A stretch of DNA of 64,000 bases from Streptomyces sp. HM190 (GCF_009857135.1 NZ_CP047318.1:744001-808000); one strand, 5' to 3'; positions 1 to 12,604 are shown, numbered from the stretch's first letter. The notes: a model not told the origin generated them from the letters alone. Program-made: numbers and translations.

Positions 1-2614
1 CGCGCAGGGCGCGGGTGACGTCGTGGAAGCGGACGGTGTCGCGGACCTGTCGGGCCCAGTAGTCCGGCGACCGCCACTCCTCGTCGGTCTGCGGGGCACC
101 GGTGACGCTGGAGACGACGGGGATCGCCGGGGGCCGGAAGTCCAGGGTCCGGACGATGTCGCGGAAGGCGTCGAGCATGGGGTCCATCAGCGGCGAGTGG
201 AAGGCGTGGGAGACGCGCAGCGGCCGGGTGCGGCGGCCGAGTCCGGTGAAGTGTTCCGCGATCGAGGCGACCGCCTCCGCCGTGCCGGACGCCACCACGG
301 ACCGTTCACCGTTGACGGCCGCGAGGGCGACGGTGTCCTCCTGGCCCGCGAGCAGCGGCGCGACCTCGTCCTCGGTGGCCTCGACGGCGACCATGGCACC
401 ACCGGCCGGCAGGGCCTGCATGAGCCGGCCGCGTGCGGCCACCAGGGCGCAGGCGTCGGGCAGCGTGAGCATGCCGGAGACGTGGGCGGCGGTGAGTTCG
501 CCGATGGAGTGTCCGGCGAGGTGGCGGGGGGTGACTCCCCAGCTCTCCACGAGCCGGAAGAGCGCGACCTCCATCGCGAAGATCGCGGGCTGGGTGTACT
601 GGGTGTCGTCGAGGAGCGCGGACGCGTCGGTGCCGGCTTCGGCGAACATCAGGTCCCGCAGGGGCCGTTCGAGGTGCCGGTCGAGTTCGGCGCAGACGGC
701 GTCGAGGGCGCGCGCGAACACCGGGAAGGCGGCGTGCAGTTCACGGCCCATGCCGGGGCGCTGGGCGCCCTGTCCGGTGAACAGGAAGGCGCAGACCTGC
801 TCGTCGGCAAGGCCCGTCACCAGTCCGGGTGCCGGTTCCCCGGCGGCCAGGGCCGTCAGGACGCGGGCGAGGTCGTCGCGGTCCTGCACGACGGCGACGG
901 CCCGGTGCTCGAGGGCGGCGCGGGTCGTGGCGGTGGCGTGAGCGGCGTCGAGCAGCCGCGGTGCGGTGGCGCCGCCCATGTGCGCGTGCAACCTGGCGGC
1001 CTGGGCCCGCAGGGCGTCGGTGTCGCGGGCGGACACGAGGACGGGTACGACGGGCAGCGGCACCACGGGGCCGGCCGCGTTGTCCGGTCCCTGGCCGGCG
1101 GGTCGCGAACGAGCGGGGTCCGGCTCGGCCGGGCGCGCATCGGCCGGCTGCGCGCCCGCCGCCCGCGTGCCCGCCGGTTGCGCGCCCACCGGTTCGGCGT
1201 CGGCCGGTTCGGCGTCGGCCGGTTCGGCGTCCGCCGGGGCCTGTTCGAGGATCACGTGGGCGTTGGTGCCGCTCACGCCGAAGGAGGAGACGGCGGCCCG
1301 GCGCGGGCGGCCGAGGGCGGGCCAGTCGCGTGCCTCGGTGAGCAGTTCGACGGCACCGGCCGTCCAGTCGACCTGCGGTGACGGGCGGTCGACGTGGAGC
1401 GTGCGGGGCAGCCTGCCGTGGCGCATGGCCATGACCATCTTGATGACCCCGGCGGCGCCGGCGGCGGCCTGGGTGTGCGCCAGGTTCGACTTCACCGACC
1501 CCAGCCACAGCGGGTGCCCGTCGGGCCGCTCCGCGCCGTAGGTCGCCAGGAGCGCCTGCGCCTCCACGGGGTCGCCGAGGCGGGTGCCGGTGCCGTGCCC
1601 CTCGACGACGTCGACGTCCGCGGCGGTCAGCCGGGCGTTCGCCAGGGCCTGACGGATGACACGCTGCTGGGAGGGGCCGTTGGGGGCGGTCAGGCCGTTG
1701 GACGCGCCGTCCTGGTTGACGGCGGTGCCGCGGACCACGGCGAGGATCCGGTGACCGTGGCGGCGGGCGTCCGTGAGCCGCTCCACGACGAGGACGGCGG
1801 CGCCCTCGCCCCACGCGGTGCCGTCGGCGGCGTCCGCGTAGGACCGGCAGCGGCCGAAGGGCGCCACATTGCCCTGCCGGCTGCTCTCGACGAACGTGGC
1901 CGGGCTGGACATGACGGTGGCACCGCCGGCCAGCGCCAGGTCGCACTCCCCCGCCCGCAGCGCCTGGGCGGCGAGGTGCAGGGTGACCAGGGAGGACGAG
2001 CAGGCCGTGTCCACGGTGAGCGCCGGGCCCTCCAGGCCGAGGGTGTAGGCGACCCGGCCGGAGAGCACACTGCCGGACATTCCGGTACTCATCAGGCCCT
2101 GCACCTCGTCGGGCAGGGTGGACAGTTCGCCGCCGTAGTCGTGGTACATGAGGCCCGCGTAGACACCGGTGCGGCTGCCTGCGAGCGAGGACGGCACGAT
2201 CCGGGCGTGCTCCAGCGCCTCCCAGACGACCTCCAGCAGCAGTCGCTGCTGCGGATCCATCGCCAGGGCCTCGCGGGGAGAGATCCCGAAGAAGCCGGCG
2301 TCGAACTCGCCCGCGTCGTGGAGGAAGGCGCCCTCCCGGGCACGGCTGGTGCCGATCCCCTCGTCGTCGGCGAACAGGGCGTCGAAGTCCCAGCCGCGGT
2401 TGTCGGGCATGGGTCCCACCGCGTCACGGCCCTCGTCCACCAGTCGCCACAGCTCGTCGGGGCCGTGGACACCGCCGGGGAACCGGCAGCCGATGCCGAC
2501 GATCGCCAGGGGCTCGCTGTCGGCGTCCTCCAGCTGTTTCAGCCGTCTGTGCGCCTTGCGGAGATCGCCCGTCATCGTGCGGATGTATGCGACGAGTCGA
2601 GCTTCGTCCGTCAC
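1..2614 (-). CDS. Modular type I polyketide synthase, 5' part (docking, KS, malonyl AT)
   Basis: About 871 codons are present; the 3' end lies beyond the left edge. The GTG start at 2614 follows a purine-rich AGGGGG ribosome-binding site. Residues 1-35 form a charged helical segment typical of N-terminal PKS docking domains, so this protein should take a chain from an upstream PKS. The ketosynthase has Cys205 in DTACSSS, His340 in GHGTGT and His380 in the NLAHTQ region, with normal spacing. The acyltransferase has the nucleophile Ser703 in GHSIGE and a HAFH motif at 803-806. HAFH is the malonyl-CoA type signature (YASH would indicate methylmalonyl). Between KS and AT lies a Pro/Ala/Asp/Glu-rich linker with a pentapeptide repeat. 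It is an extension module rather than a loading module, since the KS Cys is intact. Reductive domains and ACP cannot be seen. Confidence 0.95.
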   Translation of the reverse strand, partial: MTDEARLVAYIRTMTGDLRKAHRRLKQLEDADSEPLAIVGIGCRFPGGVHGPDELWRLVDEGRDAVGPMPDNRGWDFDALFADDEGIGTSRAREGAFLHDAGEFDAGFFGISPREALAMDPQQRLLLEVVWEALEHARIVPSSLAGSRTGVYAGLMYHDYGGELSTLPDEVQGLMSTGMSGSVLSGRVAYTLGLEGPALTVDTACSSSLVTLHLAAQALRAGECDLALAGGATVMSSPATFVESSRQGNVAPFGRCRSYADAADGTAWGEGAAVLVVERLTDARRHGHRILAVVRGTAVNQDGASNGLTAPNGPSQQRVIRQALANARLTAADVDVVEGHGTGTRLGDPVEAQALLATYGAERPDGHPLWLGSVKSNLAHTQAAAGAAGVIKMVMAMRHGRLPRTLHVDRPSPQVDWTAGAVELLTEARDWPALGRPRRAAVSSFGVSGTNAHVILEQAPADAEPADAEPADAEPVGAQPAGTRAAGAQPADARPAEPDPARSRPAGQGPDNAAGPVVPLPVVPVLVSARDTDALRAQAARLHAHMGGATAPRLLDAAHATATTRAALEHRAVAVVQDRDDLARVLTALAAGEPAPGLVTGLADEQVCAFLFTGQGAQRPGMGRELHAAFPVFARALDAVCAELDRHLERPLRDLMFAEAGTDASALLDDTQYTQPAIFAMEVALFRLVESWGVTPRHLAGHSIGELTAAHVSGMLTLPDACALVAARGRLMQALPAGGAMVAVEATEDEVAPLLAGQEDTVALAAVNGERSVVASGTAEAVASIAEHFTGLGRRTRPLRVSHAFHSPLMDPMLDAFRDIVRTLDFRPPAIPVVSSVTGAPQTDEEWRSPDYWARQVRDTVRFHDVTRALR
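1191..1235. repeat. Three tandem 15-base units coding a PADAE-type linker repeat
   Basis: Three head-to-tail copies of a 15-base unit (GGTTCGGCGTCGGCC on the plus strand, last copy with one change) occur inside the PKS gene. On the coding strand they give repeated Ala-Asp-Ala-Glu-Pro in the KS-AT linker. The reading frame is kept, so copy-number change would only alter linker length. Confidence 0.85.
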
Positions 2615-2744
2615 TGGAACCCCCTGGGGTCGGAGCCGTGCGGATGTTCACCAGGGAGCGGGCAGCGGTCGCCGCAGGACGGCGGGCCGAGCGGTCCTGG
2701 AAAATTGCAGGATTCAAGTAGACGAGATCACGGGCGGGTACCGA

Positions 2745-2787
2745 CACCCCTGACCTCGTCCCCGGAGGTTAGGGGTGGGGTCAGGGG
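2745..2787. promoter_or_regulatory. Inverted repeats in the PKS/thioesterase divergent promoter region
   Basis: The 249-base region between the divergent PKS and thioesterase genes holds CACCCCTGACCTC (2745-2757) facing GAGGTTAGGGGTG (2765-2777), with one mismatch and a 7-base spacer. It also holds CCCCTGACC (2747-2755) facing GGTCAGGGG (2779-2787). Such symmetry between divergent genes suggests an operator for a cluster regulator. Which protein binds it cannot be read from the sequence. A TAGCGT at 2821-2826 could be a -10 element for the thioesterase. Confidence 0.4.
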
Positions 2788-2863
2788 GCCGACGCCGGCC
2801 GGGCGGTGGCCGGCGGCTGTTAGCGTCCGAGGACCGCCAGCCCCCAGCATCCGGAGCCGACAG

Positions 2864-3646
2864 GTGACCGTGCAGACCGAGGACAGGGATCTGTGGATCC
2901 GCCGCTTCCACCCCGCCGCCGACTGCGACGTGCGGCTGCTGTGCCTGCCGCACGCCGGGGGCTCGGCGAGCTTCTACTTCCCGGTGTCCCAGGCACTGTC
3001 CCCACGGGTCGAGGTGCTCGCGGTGCAGTACCCGGGCCGGCAGGACCGGCGCCTGGAACCCTGCGTCGAGACCATCCCCGAACTCGCCGACCGGCTAATG
3101 CCGTTGGTCCTCGCGGAGGCGGACCGCCCCCTGGCCCTGTTCGGGCACAGCATGGGCGCGTCCCTCGCGTTCGAACTGGCGGGACTGCTGGAGGCACGCG
3201 CCGGGGTGGTGCCGGTGATGCTGTTCGCCTCCGGCCGGCGTGCCCCCTCCCGGTTCCGGGCGGAGGACGACGTGCACCGGCAGGGCGACGAGGCGCTCCT
3301 CGCCGAGATCAAACGGCTCGCCGGCACCGACAGCCGCATCCTCGGCGACGACGAGGTGCTGCGCATGGTGCTGCCCGCGATCCGCAGCGACTACCGCGCG
3401 GCCGAGCTGTACCGCCCCGAGCGGGTGCACCGGCTGACCTGCCCGGTGACGGCCCTGGTCGGCGCCACCGACCCCAAGGCCCCCCTGGACGACGTACGGG
3501 CCTGGCAGGACCACACGACCGGCCCCTTCACGATGCGGACCTACTCCGGCGGCCACTTCTACCTCGTCGACCAGGCCCCCGACGTCCTGCGCCTGATCAC
3601 CGAGACCCTGACCAGGACCGACCCGCCGTCCCCGAGCGCCTCCTGA
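2864..3646 (+). CDS. Type II thioesterase
   Basis: 260-residue alpha/beta hydrolase of the type II thioesterase family, which removes wrong or stalled acyl groups from PKS or NRPS carrier proteins in the cytoplasm. The serine nucleophile is Ser96 in GHSMG, with Asp203 in ATDPKAP and His231 in GGHFYL. The PHAGG motif near the N-terminus is typical. The GTG start at 2864 has CCGGAG seven bases upstream; a second in-frame GTG lies two codons on. It is divergent from the PKS gene at 2614, which supports an editing role for that synthase. Family usual length is 240-260, so it is complete. Confidence 0.95.
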   Translation: MTVQTEDRDLWIRRFHPAADCDVRLLCLPHAGGSASFYFPVSQALSPRVEVLAVQYPGRQDRRLEPCVETIPELADRLMPLVLAEADRPLALFGHSMGASLAFELAGLLEARAGVVPVMLFASGRRAPSRFRAEDDVHRQGDEALLAEIKRLAGTDSRILGDDEVLRMVLPAIRSDYRAAELYRPERVHRLTCPVTALVGATDPKAPLDDVRAWQDHTTGPFTMRTYSGGHFYLVDQAPDVLRLITETLTRTDPPSPSAS

Positions 3647-3873
3647 GCCCTGACACCTCCGCAGCGGACAGCCGGCTCCCGCAGGCTCCCAGATGCTCCC
3701 GGAGCGGGGTCTGCCGCGGGTGAGGTCGTACCGGGGGCATCCGGTGACGAGGAGCGACACGACGTGCGCCCGGGTTCCGGAGGCCATCGGCGCGTAGGCG
3801 GAGCCCGGTGCCCGGTCCGCCCACCCCTCGGAGCCCGGAGCCGGTCCGCCCACCGCCCGGCGCCCGGCGCCCT

Positions 3874-3902
3874 CCGCCCACCGCTCGGGGCGCGGTGGGC
3901 GG
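3874..3902. terminator. Bidirectional stem-loop terminator
   Basis: A perfect 11-base-pair stem (CCGCCCACCGC at 3874-3884 pairing with GCGGTGGGCGG at 3892-3902) encloses a 7-base loop. It sits between the convergent thioesterase and soxG stops, five bases beyond the soxG stop, and could end both transcripts. No T tract is present, as is usual in high-GC actinobacteria. Confidence 0.75.
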
Positions 3903-3907
3903 GGCGT

Positions 3908-4510
3908 TCACACGTACTCGGTCGCCGCGTCCAGCAGCCAGTGCGCGAGATGGCCGGCGAACGACGAGCGGACCAGCACCCAGAAACCGGCCCGGGGTTC
4001 GTCCCGGGCGACCAGGACGACCTGGGTGCGGCCCAGGGTCGTCTGGGCGCAGCGGCCCGGACCGAAGACCCGCGGGTGCAGGTCCAGCGGACAGCCGTGG
4101 GCGAGGACGTCGCGGGCGCGGGGACCCGCGACGAGGAGCGTGGTGCGCTGGGCGGAGACATCGGTGACGGAGACCGGTTCGTCGCCGGCCGCGTCCCGGA
4201 TCCGGGTCTCCAGGTCCCGCTCCCGGCCGGGCGGGGCCACCAGGAGCCATTCGTCGGGGCCGAGCCACAGTGCCGTCGACTCGCCGGCACGGACGACGGT
4301 GTTGGGTTCGAGGGGCAGGGGCAGGTCCAGGGCGAGCCCCACGGCGTCGGCCGCCGGGCCCTTGGCGTCGAGACGCACGTTCACCTGGGTGAGGAAGGGG
4401 AGTTCGGCAAGCCGGACCGCGCCCGCGGAGGCGCGGGTGGCAGCGGCCAGCCGGGCGGCGGCACCGCCGAGGGGGCTGCGGGGCGCGGAGGTGGGGACGG
4501 TGTCAGCCAT
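3908..4510 (-). CDS. soxG: Sarcosine oxidase gamma subunit
   Basis: 200-residue SoxG-family protein, the gamma subunit of heterotetrameric sarcosine oxidase. This enzyme oxidises sarcosine to glycine and passes the methyl group to tetrahydrofolate as 5,10-methylene-THF. The TALWLGPDEWLL and SVTDVSAQRTTL stretches are typical of the family. Its ATG at 4510 overlaps the soxDA stop by eight bases, so translation is probably coupled. It is the last gene of a five-gene unit (dimethylglycine oxidase, folD, soxB, soxDA, soxG) that ends at the hairpin at 3874-3902. Confidence 0.92.
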   Translation of the reverse strand: MADTVPTSAPRSPLGGAAARLAAATRASAGAVRLAELPFLTQVNVRLDAKGPAADAVGLALDLPLPLEPNTVVRAGESTALWLGPDEWLLVAPPGRERDLETRIRDAAGDEPVSVTDVSAQRTTLLVAGPRARDVLAHGCPLDLHPRVFGPGRCAQTTLGRTQVVLVARDEPRAGFWVLVRSSFAGHLAHWLLDAATEYV

Positions 4511-7500
4511 CGCGGCGGGCTCCCTCGGGGTCGTAGAGGACAGGGCTTGCGACGGTCACCGGGACCAGCCGGTCGCCGACGGGGGCGTACAGCCGCTCGC
4601 CGACACGGTCCCGGCCGCCCTTGATCAGGGCGAGCGCGAAGGTCCGGCCGAGGGCGGCACTGCGGTAGCTGGAGGTGACATGGCCGAGCATCGGGACGGG
4701 CGGCGCGGGCAGCACGCTGTCGGCGACCAGGTGGGTGCCCTCCGGGAGGAAGGTGCCGGGGTCCTCGGGGAGCAGGCCGACGAGGTGCTTGCGGTCGGGG
4801 CGCGCGGTGTCGGCGCGGGCGTGGGAGCGCTTGCCGATGAAGTCGGGCTTCTTCTTGGAGACCGCCCAGCCCATGCCGAGGTCCTGGGGGGTGACCGTGC
4901 CGTCGGTGTCCTGGCCGATGATGGGGTAGCCCTTCTCGGCGCGCAGCACGTGCATGGTCTCGGTGCCGTAGGGGGTGATGCCGTGCGGGGCGCCCGCCTC
5001 GTACAGCGCCTCCCACAGGGCGAGGGCCTCCCACGGTGACACGTTGATCTCGTAGGCCAGTTCGCCGGAGAAGCTGATCCGGCAGACCCGGGCCCCGATC
5101 CCGGCGACGGTCGTCTCCCGCCACGCCATGAAGGGGAAGTCGTCGTTGGCGACGGCGAGGTCAGGTGCGAGCGAGCCGAGGACGTCGCGGGAGCGGGGGC
5201 CGACCAGGGCGACGGTGGCCCACTGCTCGGTCACCGAGGTGCAGTGGACGCGCAGTTCGGGCCACTCGGTCTGGAGCCACTCCTCCATCCAGTCGAGGAC
5301 GGTGGCCGCGTTGCCGGTGGTCGTGGTGACCAGGAAGCGGTCCGGGGCGAGCCGGATGACCGTGCCGTCGTCGAAGACCATGCCGTCCAGGCGGCACATC
5401 ACGCCGTAGCGGATCATGCCGACCTTCAGGGTGCTCATCATGTTGGTGTAGAGCCGGTCGAGGAAGACGGCGGCGTCCGGGCCCTGGACGTCGATCTTGC
5501 CGAGGGTGGAGGCGTCCATGAGGGCGACGCCCTCGCGGGCCGCCCGGCACTCGCGCAGCACGGCGGTCCCCATGTCCTCGCCGTCCCGCGGGTAGTACCA
5601 GGGGCGCTTCCACTGGCCGACGTTCTCGAAGAGTGCGCCGTGCGCGACGTGCCACTCGTGCAGGGCCGTCGTGCGGACCGGGTCGTGGAGGACGCCCCGG
5701 TCGCGGCCGGCGAGGGCGGCGAAGGAGACGGGGGTGTACGGCGGCCGGAAGGTGGTCGTACCGAGCGCGGAGACGTCCACGCCGAGCAGTTCGGCGACGA
5801 CACCACTGGCGAGGACGCCGGACGTCTTGCCCTGGTCGTTGGCGGTTCCGGCGGTGGTGTACCGCTTGGTGTGCTCGACGGAGCGCAGGCCGGCGCCGGT
5901 GGCGCGGGCCAGGTCGTCGACGGTGACGTCGCGTTGCAGGTCGACGAAGCGGGGGGCGCCGGCACGGCCGGGAACGGTGAACAGGTGCTGGGGCGGCGTC
6001 GGACGGGGCTGCGCGGGCACCTGCGGCAGGCGCGGCGTTCCGGCCGTGTAGCCCTCGGCCTCGATCGCGCGGGCGCCGGCGGCGGCACCCTGAGCGAGGG
6101 CCCCGGCGAGGTCCGGTGTGCCGCTCGCGCCGCCCGCGACCTCGACGGCCTGACGGCAGGTGTCGGGGACGAAGGTGCCGAGGGCCTCGTCGTGGCGCAG
6201 CCTGCCGCCGGCCTGGCTGAACAGGTGCGCCACCGGGTTCCAGCCACCGGAGACCAGCAGCAGGTCGGCGGCGAACTCCCGGCCGCCCTCGGTCTCCCCG
6301 TACGGGGCGACGGTCACGGCGGTGAGGCGGGCGTCGCCGTCGGTGCCGATGACGGCGTGGCCGGTCAGCACCTCGATGCCGGCCTCGCGGGCACGCTCGG
6401 CCCACTCCCCCGCCTCGGCGCGGGTGTCGGCGATCACGGCGACGTCCACGCCCGCCGCGAAGAGGTCCAGGGCTGCGGCGTAGGCGCTGTCGTTGGTGGT
6501 GAGGACGACCGCGCGCCGGCCGGGCAGGACGCCGTGGCGGTGCAGGTGGGCGCGGGCCGAGGCGGCCAGCATCACTCCGGGGCGGTCGTTGTCCGCGAAG
6601 GCCAGGGAGCGCTCGTGGGCTCCGGTGGCGAGGACGACCCGGCGGGCGCGGATCCGCCAGACCCGCTCGCGGGAGACGTTCTCGGGGGCGGCGGCGCCGA
6701 GGTGGTGGGTGCGGCGTTCCACGGCGAGGAGGTGGTTGTCGTCGTAGTAGCCGAAGACGGTGGTCCGGCCGAGGACGCGGACCTCGGGGGCGGTGCGGAG
6801 GCGGGCGGTGACCGCGTCGACCCAGTCGAGGTGCTCGCCCGTGCCCAGGAGGCTGCCGCCGGGCTCGGGCCGGTCGTCGGCGAGGATGACCCGGGCGCCG
6901 CTGCCTGCGGCCGCCTCCGCCGCCGCGAGACCGGCCGGGCCCGCACCGACGATCAGCAGGTCGCAGTGCGCGTGGACGGCGTCGTAGCGGGCGGGGTCCG
7001 GGGCGGTGGCGAGGCGGCCCTGGCCGGGGAGGCTGCTCGCGACGAGGCCGTCGTACAGTTCGACGGCGGTGGCGGGCAGCATGGGCTCGGGGAAGGGCTC
7101 CTCGATCTGGACGACCGCGTTGGGTTCCTCGACACCGGCGGAGAAGATGCCGCGGGGGCGGCCGAGCTTGATGCTGGTGCCCGCCTGGACGACGCCGTTG
7201 GCGAGGAGCGCGGAGGCGAGGGTGTCGCCCCGGTGGCCCTGGTAGGTGACGCCGTCGAAGGTGAAGGTCAGGACCTCGTCGCGGTGGACGCGGCCCAGGG
7301 TGGGGTGGCGGAACGGCTGGGTCGGCCGGCCCTCGCCGGGGGGCGCGGCCTCGGGCTTCCCCTCGGCGGGGACGATCCCGCTCTCGAACGCGGCCGGACG
7401 GGCCGGTTCTGCGGGGCCCGGCCGCGAACCGGCGGCGTGCGGCGGGGCGCCGACCGGGCTCGGCTCGATCGACGCCGGGCGTTCCTCGCCGGTCCGGTAC

Positions 7501-7742
7501 ACCGTCAGGATCTCGTTGGTCGAGGTGTCGCGGACGGCGTTGAACCAGCGGCGGCAGCCCGCCGCGTGGCTCCAGCGTTCGGCGAAGGGGCCCTTGGGGT
7601 TGTCGCGGAAGAAGAGGTAGCGCGCCCACTCCTCGTCGGTGAGGGCCGACGGGTCCTCGGGGTAGGGGACGTGGGCCTGACCGCCGTAGTGGAACTCGGC
7701 CTCGTCGCGCGGCCCGCACCACGGGCAGGGGATGAGCAGCAT
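4503..7742 (-). CDS. Fused sarcosine oxidase delta-alpha subunit
   Basis: 1079 residues in one continuous frame. Residues 1-87 are a complete delta subunit, with Cys6, Cys9, His59 and Cys63 placed as the zinc ligands of the known heterotetrameric enzyme. Residues 88-140 are a Pro/Ala/Gly/Glu-rich linker. From about 141 on lies the alpha subunit: a ferredoxin-like fold segment (RGDTLASALLANG), an NAD-binding GAGPAG at 266-271, and a C-terminal aminomethyltransferase-like domain for folate from about 690. Normally soxD and soxA are separate genes in this order. The start is ATG at 7742; no stop or better start separates the two parts. SoxB ends 28 bases upstream. A sequencing error removing the soxD stop is possible but unlikely, because the linker keeps the frame and its composition is typical of a linker. 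Confidence 0.93.
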   Translation of the reverse strand: MLLIPCPWCGPRDEAEFHYGGQAHVPYPEDPSALTDEEWARYLFFRDNPKGPFAERWSHAAGCRRWFNAVRDTSTNEILTVYRTGEERPASIEPSPVGAPPHAAGSRPGPAEPARPAAFESGIVPAEGKPEAAPPGEGRPTQPFRHPTLGRVHRDEVLTFTFDGVTYQGHRGDTLASALLANGVVQAGTSIKLGRPRGIFSAGVEEPNAVVQIEEPFPEPMLPATAVELYDGLVASSLPGQGRLATAPDPARYDAVHAHCDLLIVGAGPAGLAAAEAAAGSGARVILADDRPEPGGSLLGTGEHLDWVDAVTARLRTAPEVRVLGRTTVFGYYDDNHLLAVERRTHHLGAAAPENVSRERVWRIRARRVVLATGAHERSLAFADNDRPGVMLAASARAHLHRHGVLPGRRAVVLTTNDSAYAAALDLFAAGVDVAVIADTRAEAGEWAERAREAGIEVLTGHAVIGTDGDARLTAVTVAPYGETEGGREFAADLLLVSGGWNPVAHLFSQAGGRLRHDEALGTFVPDTCRQAVEVAGGASGTPDLAGALAQGAAAGARAIEAEGYTAGTPRLPQVPAQPRPTPPQHLFTVPGRAGAPRFVDLQRDVTVDDLARATGAGLRSVEHTKRYTTAGTANDQGKTSGVLASGVVAELLGVDVSALGTTTFRPPYTPVSFAALAGRDRGVLHDPVRTTALHEWHVAHGALFENVGQWKRPWYYPRDGEDMGTAVLRECRAAREGVALMDASTLGKIDVQGPDAAVFLDRLYTNMMSTLKVGMIRYGVMCRLDGMVFDDGTVIRLAPDRFLVTTTTGNAATVLDWMEEWLQTEWPELRVHCTSVTEQWATVALVGPRSRDVLGSLAPDLAVANDDFPFMAWRETTVAGIGARVCRISFSGELAYEINVSPWEALALWEALYEAGAPHGITPYGTETMHVLRAEKGYPIIGQDTDGTVTPQDLGMGWAVSKKKPDFIGKRSHARADTARPDRKHLVGLLPEDPGTFLPEGTHLVADSVLPAPPVPMLGHVTSSYRSAALGRTFALALIKGGRDRVGERLYAPVGDRLVPVTVASPVLYDPEGARRDG

Positions 7743-7770
7743 GGTTCGGCTCCCAAGTGGTCCAGCGGTC

Positions 7771-9003
7771 CTAGTGGGCCACCGCGGCCGCGCCGTGCTC
7801 GTCGACGAGCGCGCCGGTGGTGAAACGGTCGAGCGAGAAGGGGGCGTTGAGGGGGTGGGGGGTGTCGTGGGCGATGGTGTGGGCGTAGACCCAGCCGACA
7901 CCGGGTGTGGCCTTGAAGCCGCCGGTGCCCCAGCCGCAGTTGAGGTAGAGGTTGTCGACCGGGGTGAGGCCGATGATCGGCGAGGCGTCGGGGCTGACGT
8001 CGACGATGCCGCCCCAGGTGCGCAGGACATGGGCGCGGGCGAAGACCGGGAAGAGCTCCAGGGCCGCCGACATCTGTTCCTCGATGATGTGGAAGGCGCC
8101 GCGCTGCGTGTACGCGTTGTAGGAGTCGATGCCCGCGCCCATCACCAGTTCGCCCTTGTGGGCCTGGCTGACGTACACGTGGACCGCGTTGGACATCACG
8201 ACCGTCGGGTGGACCGGTTCCAGCAGCTCGGAGACGAGCGCCTGCAAAGGGTGGCTCTGCAGGGGCAGTTCGATGCCTGCCATGGCCGCCAGGACCGAGG
8301 TGTGGCCGGCCGAGCAGAGGGCGACCTTGCCGGCCGCGATGGGTCCCAGGTTGGTCCTTACGCCGACCACCCGGCCGCCCACCACGTCGAGGCCGGTGAC
8401 CTCGCAGTTCTGGATGATGTCGATGCCGGCCGCGTCCGCGGAGCGGGCCAGGCCCCATGCCACGTGGTCGTGCTTGGCGATGCCGGCACGGGGCTGGTAG
8501 GTGCCGCCGAGGACCGGATAGCGCACGTCGGGCGAGGTGTTGACGATCGGGCAGACCTCTTTCACCCCGTCCGCGTCGAGCCAGTGCGCGTCGACGCCGT
8601 TGAGGCGGTTCGCCTCCACGCGGCGCACGCTGTCGCGGACGTCCTGGAGGCTGTGGGCGAGGTTCAGCACACCGCGCTGGGAGAAGAGGATCGGGTAGTC
8701 GAGTTCGTCCGCCAGCCCTTCCCAGAGCTTGAGGGCGTGCTCGTAGATGCCGGCGCTCTCGTCCCACAGGTAGTTGGAGCGGATGATCGTGGTGTTGCGG
8801 GCCATGTTGCCGCCCGCGAGCCAACCCTTCTCCAGCACGGCGACGTCGGTGATGCCGTGGTTCTTCGCGAGGTAGTGGGCGGTGGCGAGGCCGTGTCCGC
8901 CGCCGCCGACGACGATCACGTCGTAGGACCGCTTCGGTTCGGGGGTGCGCCACAGCCAGTCGGGGTGCTCGGGGAGTTCGGCGCCGGGGGTACGGGGGCT
9001 CAT
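7771..9003 (-). CDS. soxB: Sarcosine oxidase beta subunit
   Basis: 410-residue FAD-dependent amine oxidase (DAO fold) that carries the sarcosine-oxidising site. The dinucleotide-binding GGGGHG lies at residues 33-38. The [19 protein letters not shown] stretch contains His178, which aligns with the histidine covalently bound to FMN in heterotetrameric sarcosine oxidases. It lies 31 bases downstream of folD and 28 bases upstream of the delta-alpha gene, within one operon. Length matches the family. Confidence 0.95.
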   Translation of the reverse strand: MSPRTPGAELPEHPDWLWRTPEPKRSYDVIVVGGGGHGLATAHYLAKNHGITDVAVLEKGWLAGGNMARNTTIIRSNYLWDESAGIYEHALKLWEGLADELDYPILFSQRGVLNLAHSLQDVRDSVRRVEANRLNGVDAHWLDADGVKEVCPIVNTSPDVRYPVLGGTYQPRAGIAKHDHVAWGLARSADAAGIDIIQNCEVTGLDVVGGRVVGVRTNLGPIAAGKVALCSAGHTSVLAAMAGIELPLQSHPLQALVSELLEPVHPTVVMSNAVHVYVSQAHKGELVMGAGIDSYNAYTQRGAFHIIEEQMSAALELFPVFARAHVLRTWGGIVDVSPDASPIIGLTPVDNLYLNCGWGTGGFKATPGVGWVYAHTIAHDTPHPLNAPFSLDRFTTGALVDEHGAAAVAH

Positions 9004-9034
9004 CGGACGGCTCCGTCCACGGGAAGGGACTGGT

Positions 9035-9931
9035 TCATTCGGGGTTCGCGTTCCTCTCGGCGGCCTCGACCACGTTGGCGAGGAGTATCGCCCGTGTCAT
9101 GGGGCCGACGCCGCCGGGCATCGGCGCGAGCCAGCCGGCCACCTCGGCGGCGTCCGGGTGCACGTCGCCGACGAGCCCGCGGTCGGTGCGGGTGATGCCG
9201 ACGTCGAGGACGGCCGCGCCGGGGCGCAGCATGTCCTTGGTGATCAGTCCGGGCGAGCCGGCCGCGGCGACGACGATCTCCGCCTCGCGCACGTGCCGGG
9301 CGAGGCCCTTCGTGCCGGTGTGACAGAGGGTGACGGTGGCGTTCTCCGACCTGCGGGTGAGGAGGAGTCCGAGGGGGCGTCCGACGGTGATGCCGCGTCC
9401 GACGACGCAGACCCGGGCGCCGGCGACCGGGACGTCGTACCGGCGGAGCAGTTCGACGATGCCGCGCGGGGTGCAGGGCAGCGGTGCGGGCTCGCCGAGG
9501 GTGAGCCGGCCGAGGTTCACCGGGTGGAGTCCGTCGGCGTCCTTGGCCGGGTCCATGCGTTCCAGGACGGCGCCCGCGTCCAGGTGGCGGGGCAGCGGGA
9601 GCTGGACGATGTAGCCGGTGCAGGCAGGGTCGGCGTTGAGTTCGTCGATGACGTCCTCGACCTGCCGCTGGGTGGCGTCGGCGGGCAGTTCCCGGCGGAG
9701 GGAGGCGATCCCCACCTGCGCGCAGTCGCGGTGCTTGCCGGCGACGTAGGCGCGGCTGCCGGGGTCGTCCCCGACCAGTACCGTGCCGAGCCCCGGCGGG
9801 CGGCCGCCGGCGGCGGTCAGTCGGGCCACGCGTCCGGCGAGTGCGCGGCGGACGTCGCCGGACGTCGCCTTCCCGTCAAGTGTCCGTGCGGTCTGTGTGC
9901 ACGGTGCGGTCGGTGCGGTCGGTACGGTCAC
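9035..9931 (-). CDS. folD: Methylenetetrahydrofolate dehydrogenase/cyclohydrolase
   Basis: 298-residue FolD, which interconverts 5,10-methylene-THF and 10-formyl-THF. Tyr62 and Lys66 (YVAGK) form the catalytic YxxxK motif, and PLPRHLD and [12 protein letters not shown] are family signatures; the second is the NADP-binding loop. The GTG start at 9931 lies nine bases after the upstream stop, and its GGAG ribosome site overlaps that stop. Placed between dimethylglycine oxidase and sarcosine oxidase, it would oxidise the methylene-THF that both enzymes make. A biosynthetic folD paralogue probably exists elsewhere (inference). Confidence 0.95.
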   Translation of the reverse strand: MTVPTAPTAPCTQTARTLDGKATSGDVRRALAGRVARLTAAGGRPPGLGTVLVGDDPGSRAYVAGKHRDCAQVGIASLRRELPADATQRQVEDVIDELNADPACTGYIVQLPLPRHLDAGAVLERMDPAKDADGLHPVNLGRLTLGEPAPLPCTPRGIVELLRRYDVPVAGARVCVVGRGITVGRPLGLLLTRRSENATVTLCHTGTKGLARHVREAEIVVAAAGSPGLITKDMLRPGAAVLDVGITRTDRGLVGDVHPDAAEVAGWLAPMPGGVGPMTRAILLANVVEAAERNANPE

Positions 9932-9940
9932 GGTGGCTCC

Positions 9941-12453
<2,513 letters not shown>

Positions 12454-12536
12454 TCAATGTGCCTGTCGCGAGGAGGGGGTGTCAAGGGGTCCGTGACGTC
12501 GGGGAACGGCCTCGGGGAAGGCCCCGGGAACGACGA

Positions 12537-12580
12537 GGCCCGGCGGGCGGCGCACCCCTGTGCACGCCGCCCGCCGGGCC
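12537..12580. terminator. Strong stem-loop terminator after the importer operon
   Basis: A perfect 16-base-pair stem (12537-12552 with 12565-12580) encloses a 12-base loop. It starts 25 bases after the stop of the solute-binding protein gene at 12605 and ends the betB-importer transcript before the next promoter region. Confidence 0.85.
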
Positions 12581-12604
12581 CGTCCGACCGGCCTTCCGGC
12601 CTCG

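Noticed and set aside
3647..3873. Repeated CCCGGTCCGCCCACC-like words after the thioesterase gene
   Set aside because: They are imperfect and of simple GC-rich composition, with no regular unit; only the hairpin at 3874-3902 is convincing.
5244..7823. Long plus-strand frames opposite soxDA, and similar frames opposite other genes
   Set aside because: High-GC coding DNA leaves long open antisense frames. Their translations are Gly/Ala/Arg/Val-rich with no domain, while the minus strand encodes a recognisable enzyme.
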